Positions 56,354 to 64,000 of a stretch of 64,000 nt of DNA are shown in pieces. The notes beneath the pieces are model-generated. The model was not told the DNA's origin. It did no database searches and saw only the letters and a program-made list of their open reading frames with translations. The stretch lies in NCBI GenBank assembly GCA_022495995.1, contig JAFEMH010001358.1:423016-487015 (forward strand), written 5' to 3'. Position 1 is the stretch's first letter, and each line of letters starts with the position of its first letter. Position numbers and translations under genes: made by a program. This DNA is from Adenophora triphylla var. japonica (taxonomy: Eukaryota > Streptophyta > Magnoliopsida > Asterales > Campanulaceae).

Positions 56354-56699
56354 TAGATAACCATATACTCCCTTCGTCCCAGCGGAGTGTGGATTTTTGG
56401 TCAACTTTGACCAACGTTGACCAATAATTTAGTGTAGGCTAATTAGCTCTAATGTTATTTCTATTTTTCACTTACTTTCATTTATGTTCATATAGTGTCT
56501 TCCCCGTCTTTACACTCCCGTCCCATTTCAAATTGTCTGTACCACTTAAAATTACAAAATTTTATAATACTTTTTAAAATACTTTTTTAAGTACTGAGAC
56601 TTACTTGATATACTCACAACAACTATTCACTTCTATACTCTATCTCACTTTTTCTATACTATTTCCTTATCCATGCTCACAATATCTTAATAAATAATA
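56354..56699. other. Spacer with a partial Stowaway-type end
   Basis: CTCCCTTCGTCCCAGCGGAG at 56368 is followed by GGTCAACTTTGACCAACGTT and ACTCCCGTCCCATTTCAAAT near 56513, a second MITE-like end. No complete partner is found, so these are fragments. Confidence 0.5.
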
Positions 56700-56963
56700 C
56701 TCCCTCCGTCCCGGCCGACTTAGGATTTTTTGAAATGGCACGAGAATTAAGGAAAAGGTAAATGTTGTGAGTGTAATTTAAAAATAGGAGAGAGAATGAG
56801 TGGAGAGAATAGTAAATTATAATGGTGTTGTGAGTATTAAAATAATGTAGGAGAGAGAATAAGTGGAGAGAATAGTGATTTAAGGTTTCCATTTTGGGCC
56901 GTCTTAAGTCGGGTGGGACGCCCAAAATGGCAAAAAGTCCTAAGTCGGCCGGGAAGAAGGGAG
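56700..56963. mobile_element. Stowaway MITE
   Basis: Ends CTCCCTCCGTCCCGGCCGAC and GTCGGCCGGGAAGAAGGGAG are flanked by TA, 264 bp. The interior (GGAGAGAGAATGAGTGGAG, TTATAATGGTGTTGTGAG) belongs to the 53235/53619 family. Confidence 0.9.
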
Positions 56964-57086
56964 TATACTCCTTCTTAACCTGAATGAATATGTATGTACA
57001 ATAATTATTTTGCAATTTCAAATGAGACGAATAATTATTTTGCAATTTCAAATTGAGACGAAGTTAGTATTATAATATGAATTCAC

Positions 57087-57260
57087 TGTTAGAGATAATT
57101 AAGGAGTCTCGTATATTTAGTTTCCTATTTCAATTCTATTAGTATATTTAGTTTCCTAGTTAGATTATATTTCTTGATTCCCAAGTTATGATCTTGTATT
57201 TATACTCTTCAATTCTATCAATTCAATTAAGTTGCAATTCATAATTATTCAAAGTTTATA
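57087..57260 (+). repeat. 5' LTR of the 57 kb Copia element
   Basis: TGTTAGAGATAATTAAGGAG to AAAGTTTATA, directly followed by the primer site TGGTATCGAGCC (tRNA-Met type). It ends in TA rather than the usual CA. Confidence 0.92.
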
Positions 57261-57369
57261 TGGTATCGAGCCTTAGGTGATCACCCTAGGTGTTCGGCCG
57301 CCACCTTCATCCTCGCACATGGATGTCGGCACATCCCTAACCCAATGACCCGGACACTTCCCTCTCATC

Positions 57370-58200
57370 GTGGTCTCTCTTGTTCATATCCTCAAATTAA
57401 CTTCCACAAATTACATAGCATGGAAGACCCAAATTGAGGCAACTCTCATCGGGTATGATCTTTACAAATTCATAGATGGGAGTCATCCATCTCCACCCCA
57501 AAAAATAACCACCACCGTGGTACCAAACCCGCCACACCAACCACCGAAGCCGCCCTGCCCACACCACCACCACTAAAACCCGGCCCTATCAAACATGGTT
57601 CCGTCGGGACAAGCTTATACTCGGTGCTTTGTCGGGTACCCTCTCCTCCGACCTTGTTCCCTCATCTCTCTCAATGCCCGACCACCTTGGATGCACGGAA
57701 AACAATTACCAAAACCTTTGCAAATCCCTCCAAAGGCCAGCTTCAAACAACTCAAAGACCACCTCAGAACCATCACAAAAGGCTCTAGTTCAATCACCGA
57801 ATACATGCGTGACATGAAAGCTTGTTCCACCAACTTACTTCCCTTGGCCGTCCCTTGACCCGGACGATCTCATTGATCGAATCCTTGATCAACTTCAGCG
57901 ACCGGACTTTGATAGTCTCATCCAAAGTGTCCAAAACCGAGAAAACCCCATTGATTTCGATGAGCTTCATGAAAAGCTCATCACCCGTGAGTTAACCCTC
58001 AAACGGAAGAACCGCTCCATTGCCCATTCCTGCCTCTCACAACTATACCAACAAACATCCAACCAACACCTCTTCACCCCTAGAACACCTCCTTCTCTCC
58101 CACCAACTACAACCAAAACCGCCCCACCAGCAACAACAACAACAACTTTAACCCCAACCGAGCAAACCAGCAACTAGTGGCATCTGTCAATGGTGTCGGC
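57370..58200 (+). pseudogene. Copia gag with zinc knuckle (frameshifted)
   Basis: LTSTNYIAWKTQIEATLIGY and DLYKFIDGSHPSPP open the gag. The middle (LSGTLSSDLVPS-like, SFKQLKDHLRTITKGSSSIT, EYMRDMKACSTNLL) is readable only by changing frame. DPDDLIDRILDQLQRPDFDS follows, then a Pro/Thr/Asn-rich region and the zinc knuckle GICQWCRRSGHFLSQC at about 58173-58222. At least three frame breaks (about 57575, 57690, 57858). Confidence 0.85.
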
Positions 58201-58229
58201 GGTCAGGACACTTTCTCTCCCAATGTCAA

Positions 58230-58630
58230 GCCTTCCGCACTCGATGTCCCGATGTTCTTGTCCCCGCCCCACCACGACCATTCAACAACAACCGATCCTC
58301 CCAACCCAATCACAACCATCGTCACGGCCCGACACCAATCCTCGCCGAAACCCCGCCACATATGCGCCTCTGCGAACCACAATCATCGGCCCCCTCCCTC
58401 TTGGCTTCTAGACGGCGGTGCCGCTCATCACGCCACAAATGACTTGTCCAACCTTTCTCTCCATCAACCATACAATGGCACCGAAGAATTATTCATTGGC
58501 GATGGCTCAAGTCTACCAATTGCCAACATTTGGTTCTACTTCTCTCTTAACTCCCTCCTCTACTTTCAAATTAAATCATGTGCTACATGTTCCCAATCTG
58601 TCTCGTAACATTATTTCAATTTCTAAATTT
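58230..58630 (+). pseudogene. Copia protease region
   Basis: WLLDGGAAHHATNDLSNLSL corresponds to the usual W-x-x-D-S-G-A-x-H block. The catalytic Ser position reads Gly (DGGA). GTEELFIGDGSSLPI follows, then NHVLHVPNLSRNIISISKFC in another frame. So the active site is changed and the frame is broken. Confidence 0.8.
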
Positions 58631-58725
58631 TGTCTCGACAATAATGCTTCAATCACTTTCTCATCTCATTCTTTTTTTGTGAAGGACAATCGATGCAGGA
58701 AAATCCTTCTCCAAGGTCGACTTAA

Positions 58726-59480
58726 ATGCGGCGTCATGAATGGCTTCTGTTCGATTCTGCTTTGTTCATTACGCCGGTTTCTTCTACCTCTACATGGCAT
58801 CATAGATTAGGGCATCCGTCTTCTTCAATTTTACGTCACATTAGTTCTAGTTTTCGGTTAGACATTCCTACATTTAAAGATTTTCATTGTAACTCTTGTG
58901 CATGTAATAAGAGTCACAAATTACCGTTTTATGATAATACAATTTCTTCCTTTGGTCCTCTTGATATTCTTTATAGTGATGTGTGGACTTCTCCTCTTTT
59001 GTCCATCGATGGGTTCAAATACTACATTATTTTTGTTGATCACTTTTCAAAATACATTTGGTTCTATCCACTCAAACATAAAAATGATCTTTGTCGACAT
59101 CTTTTCTCACTTGAGCCACTTGTGGAAAAATATTTTAATCGTTCCATCAAAACCATCTTTAGTGATAATGGAGGTGAATATCTTGGCCTTCGCCATCTTC
59201 TTGCTTCTCATGGCATTCAACATCTCACATCCCTCCACATACACCGAACACACGGGTATTCGAACGTCGTCATCGACACATTGTGGAAACGGGATTGTCC
59301 CTTCTTACTCATTCTTCCATTGCCTCCCAAATATTGGCCATTTGCCTTTACCACCGCATGCTACCTTATTAATCGCATGCCAACACCAACTCTTAGTCTC
59401 GAAACTCCATACTTCATTCTCCACCAACATCACCCGAACTACCTCAGCTGATTTCGGTACATGCATGTTATCCGTGGCTT
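58726..59480 (+). pseudogene. Copia integrase
   Basis: WHHRLGHPSSSILRHISS and CNSCACNKSHKLPF form the HHCC domain. DILYSDVWTSPLLSIDG and IKTIFSDNGGEYL carry the first two catalytic Asp residues. The Glu block (ERRHRHIVETG) is readable only in the next frame near 59265, so a one-base shift separates it. PKYWPFAFTTACYLINRMPT follows. The open frame is 241 codons long. Confidence 0.88.
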
Positions 59481-60059
59481 CGACCTTACGCCTCGCATAA
59501 ACTTGACTCCCGCTCCACTCGTGTGTCTTTGTCGGGTACTCCTCCACTCAAAGTGCATATTTCTGTCTTGACATCTCCTCAAATCGGGTTTACACTTCCC
59601 GTCATGTTCGGTTGTGGAAAGCCAATTTCCTTTCTCCACTCGACTCTCCTCGGCCCCCTCCCCACCTTGCACCGATGAGTGGTCCCCATATCACTTCCCT
59701 CACGGTTCCCTGCTCTAGAAACACCCCGACACCATCAACCTCCTCCGGCCAAATATCCCCCACTTCCCCACCAGGCATCATCACCGCCATCCTAGCCAAA
59801 CCCAGGCCGCCAGGGCAAAATAAACTCCCACCGCCTCTCCTCCCTCCAGGCCATCACTTTGGCTCGCCTCCGTCTTACTCCTCATGACTCAGGCCTTCTT
59901 CAAATCCAACCCACCTGCTGGACCAAACACCAACCCGACTGACCCCGGCCCGGCTGTACCCAACTCCTAGGTCCTGTCACTCGCTCCAAACCTGACATTC
60001 TACAAACCACTCCAAAAGTTGAATCTTCATACCTCTTTACAAAATCCCACTGAACCTTC

Positions 60060-61530
60060 CAACATCACTCAAGCCCTTAAAAGCCCGGTGTGGCGTAAAG
60101 CCATGCAACAAAGAATTTGATGCTCTCCTTCGTAACCACACGTGGGATTTAGTCCCTCCTTCTCCCTCTTATAACCTTGTAGGGTGCGAGTGGATTTTTC
60201 GAACAAAGTACCACCCCAGATGGCTCCATTTGATCGTTATAAAGCACGGCTTGTCGCTAAAGGCTTTCATCAACGTCCGGCATTGACTACTCACGAGACT
60301 TTCGGTCCGTAGTGGAAACCGACCCACCAGATTCGTACCATTCGCTCTTTCTTCTTGCTGCGCGGGGGGCTATACGCCAAGTTGACATTAACATGCCTTT
60401 CTACAAGGTCACCTCCATGAAGATGTTTACATGGCCCAACCACCGGAGTTTGCTAGCACGTCTCAACCCACCTTTGTTTGCAAGCTCAAGAAAGCCATTT
60501 ATGGCCTCAAACGAGCGCCCGAGCATGGTACAATGAACTTCGACGGTATTTAGTTTCTCTTGGCTTCAAAAATAGTGTTTGATTCGTCCATTGTTTACTC
60601 TACAACTTTCGCATGGTATATTGTACCTACTTGTGTATGTTGATGATATTATCATTACTGGGTCGACACCATGCTACTTCAACAAATTCATCTCCTCCTT
60701 TTCCACCGGTTCTCCCTCGAGATCTTGGCTCCTTGTCCTATTTTTGGGTGTCGAGGTTCTTCCCCATCCGCGGTATAATGTTGAGCCAACGAAATATGTT
60801 CGGGATCTTCGTCAGCCTTGACATGGTGATTCCAATCCGATGCCTACTCCCGTGGTTCCGCATCCGTCACTCTCATTCCTGATAGCACGGCACTTACGAT
60901 CCAGTGAGTTTCGTGCTCTGGTTGTGATCTGCGGATGCTGCTTGACTCGGCTTGACATCTCATTTCTTTGTCAATCGGTTATCACGAGTTCATGCGTCAA
61001 CCCACGGATTTACACTTTGGCCGCTCTTGGCGAGTACTACGTTATCTAGTTGGGACGTCGACGTTAGCACTCACGATTCGCAGAGATTCACCTCTCGCTT
61101 TGCATGCTTTCACGGAGCGGCGGGCGGTGATTTGGATACATATGTTTCTACTCTTGGGTATATTGTTTACTTAGGCAAGAATCCTATCTCTTGGTGTTCG
61201 AAGAAACGAGAAAACTTTGGCTCGTTCTTCTACGGGGCGGAGTATCGTGCGGTTGGTGCTGCTGCTTCTTTGAAGTAACTTGGGTTCGGAATTTATTAAC
61301 CGAACTAGCTAGTCCAATCACCTCGTGTCTGTATTATACTTGTGATAACTTGGGTGCTACCTATGTTGCTTGCAAATCCGCGCTTTCATTCTCGCATGAA
61401 ACATCTTGGGCTAGATTATCATTTTGTACGGGAGAAGATTCGGAAGTAACTCCTTGCGTGTCTCGTTTATCTCAAGCAACGATCAAGCGGGCGATGCTCT
61501 CACTAAACCTCTAGCTCGTACTCGTTTTGA
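60060..61530 (+). pseudogene. Copia reverse transcriptase and RNase H (heavily broken)
   Basis: The RT start (EFDALLRNHTWDLVP, GCEWIFRTK) lies near 60110-60210. The catalytic LCMLMI.. region reads YVDDIIITGS in one frame near 60634-60665. RNase H remnants include TYVSTLGYIVYLGKNPISWC and RENFGSFFYGAEYRAV near 61135-61260 and TKPLARTRFEFLISKIGL near the end. Frames change every 100-300 bases. Confidence 0.8.
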
Positions 61531-61587
61531 GTTTCTCATATCCAAGATTGGTCTCACTCATCGATCGTAAAAATGCTTGCGGGGGCA

Positions 61588-61761
61588 TGTTAGAGATAAT
61601 TAAGGAGTCTCGTATATTTAGTTTCCTATTTCAATTCTATTAGTATATTTAGTTTCCTAGTTAGATTATATTTCTTGATTCCCAAGTTATGATCTTGTAT
61701 TTATACTCTTCAATTCTATCAATTCAATTAAGTTGCAATTCATAATTATTCAAAGTTTATA
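61588..61761 (+). repeat. 3' LTR of the 57 kb Copia element
   Basis: Appears identical to the 5' LTR by eye. It is followed by TTCAC. Confidence 0.93.
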
Positions 61762-61766
61762 TTCAC

Positions 61767-63274
<1,508 letters not shown>

Positions 63275-64000
63275 CACTACTAGAAACAGTGTCATTACCG
63301 ACGGACTTTTACCGACGGAAAATTTTCATTTACCGACGGAAATTTATTTTAATTTACCGGGAATTTTTTTTTTAAAATTTCGTTTTGTACGTCGGTATTT
63401 GATGAAATTCCGTCGGTATTTCCGGCGGACATGACCGTCGGTATTATCGTCGGACTCCGTCCGTCGGTAACAAAGTCATATATATACGCGTATATTCCCC
63501 ATTTTTAATTACGCGTCATTTTAATTACGCCTCCTTCATTCCTTCCTCGGTCGTTCGCTTGAACCCTAACGCCAAGCCACAGTCATTGCCCGCCAGAGCC
63601 TCGCCGTGCCGTCGCCGGGTAGTGAGTAAAGTCCTGCTTTCTCTCTCACTTTCTCTCTCTCTCTCTCATGATGATTCGCCGAACACGCCTTGTCGCCGCC
63701 GTCTGCTTTCCATCGCCAGCGTTTCGCCGTCAGCCGAGGTCGGCCCAGTGCGTTACCACTGCTCTCTCTCTCTGTCTTTCTCTCTCTCAATCCCAGTTTC
63801 TCTCCTCTAAACATCGATTTCTCTCTCTCAGCTTAAGCTTCCTGCTCTCGCTCCATCGAGTCACGTCTCGAAGTCGCGGATTTCCTCCTCGCCACGCATT
63901 TCGCTCGCGGATTCATCAGCCAAGTCGCTCTCGGGTTTTGATTTGATTTTGAATTGTTTAACTTGTTAATTTTTCGATAAATATAAAATATTTATCGTTA
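63275..64000 (+). mobile_element. CACTA (En/Spm) element, left terminus, runs off the window
   Basis: CACTACTAGAAACAGTGTCA is a typical CACTA-type terminus. It is followed by about 200 bp crowded with CCGACGGA / TCCGTCGG motifs in both orientations, the subterminal repeats that such transposases bind. From about 63540 a GC-richer, CT-rich stretch with short open frames (63559-63946) begins. It could be the first exon of an element gene or captured sequence; no domain is recognised. The other end lies beyond 64000. Confidence 0.85.

Larger units (their letters stand above)
57087..61761 (+). mobile_element. Ty1/Copia retrotransposon (4.7 kb), structurally complete but decayed
   Basis: LTRs of 174 bp at both ends (57087-57260 and 61588-61761) are apparently identical. 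They are flanked by TTCAC at 57082-57086 and 61762-61766. A primer site TGGTATCGAGCC and a purine-rich TGCGGGGGCA before the 3' LTR complete the structure. The gag, protease, integrase and RT/RNase H are in Copia order, but with many frame breaks. Short LTRs and overall layout suggest an Ale/Retrofit-type lineage (inference). Confidence 0.93.

Overview
The window is nuclear DNA of a flowering plant, most likely a eudicot. It is AT-rich, its genes have GT-AG introns, and it holds a plant-type universal stress protein gene, a plant bHLH gene and eukaryotic tRNA-Asp genes. It also holds a dense mix of plant transposon families: MULE, Helitron, PIF/Harbinger, hAT, CACTA, Stowaway MITEs, Ty1/Copia and Ty3/Gypsy. 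I cannot name the species.

Only two ordinary protein-coding genes look intact. One is a five-exon universal stress protein gene (18009-24281, +), whose third intron was invaded by a 3.9 kb LTR element. The other is a six-exon bHLH transcription factor of the CIB/bHLH49/bHLH74 type (34631-36488, -). Two tandem tRNA-Asp(GTC) genes (24857 and 25009) lie just downstream of the stress gene.

Layout. 1-7.5 kb: a large Mutator-like element with two convergent genes. The forward gene fuses a FAR1/MULE/SWIM transposase to an OTU-type cysteine protease domain. The reverse gene encodes a plant mobile domain (PMD/MAIN-like) protein. Five arrays of short palindromes built from TTCGTGT/ACACGAA half-sites lie at the 5' side of each gene, in an intron of each gene, and between the two 3' ends. 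7.7-18 kb: small Helitrons, one carrying a PRMT7 first-exon fragment; two PIF/Harbinger derivatives; two Gypsy LTR fragments in opposite orientations; and a Stowaway element split by a hAT element. 18-24.3 kb: the stress protein gene and its intronic LTR element, which carries a decayed FtsH-like fragment. 26.8-31.4 kb: a deleted Copia element. 32.9-33.3 kb: a 407 bp (TC)n tract. 34.6-36.5 kb: the bHLH gene. 39.5-54.1 kb: a Helitron split by a 12.7 kb Gypsy (Tat-type) element with matching 5 bp target duplications and an antisense extra gene. 55-56.4 kb: a probable reverse-strand Helitron. 57.1-61.8 kb: a complete but decayed Copia element with 174 bp LTRs. 63.3 kb to the end: the terminus of a CACTA element.

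The most distinctive system is the MULE. It combines a transposase-protease fusion, a PMD partner and regularly placed palindrome arrays, which suggests cis sites for an element-encoded DNA-binding protein. Coordinates of exons and element ends were read by eye. Frameshifts were inferred from reading-frame continuity and family resemblance, and no similarity search was run.
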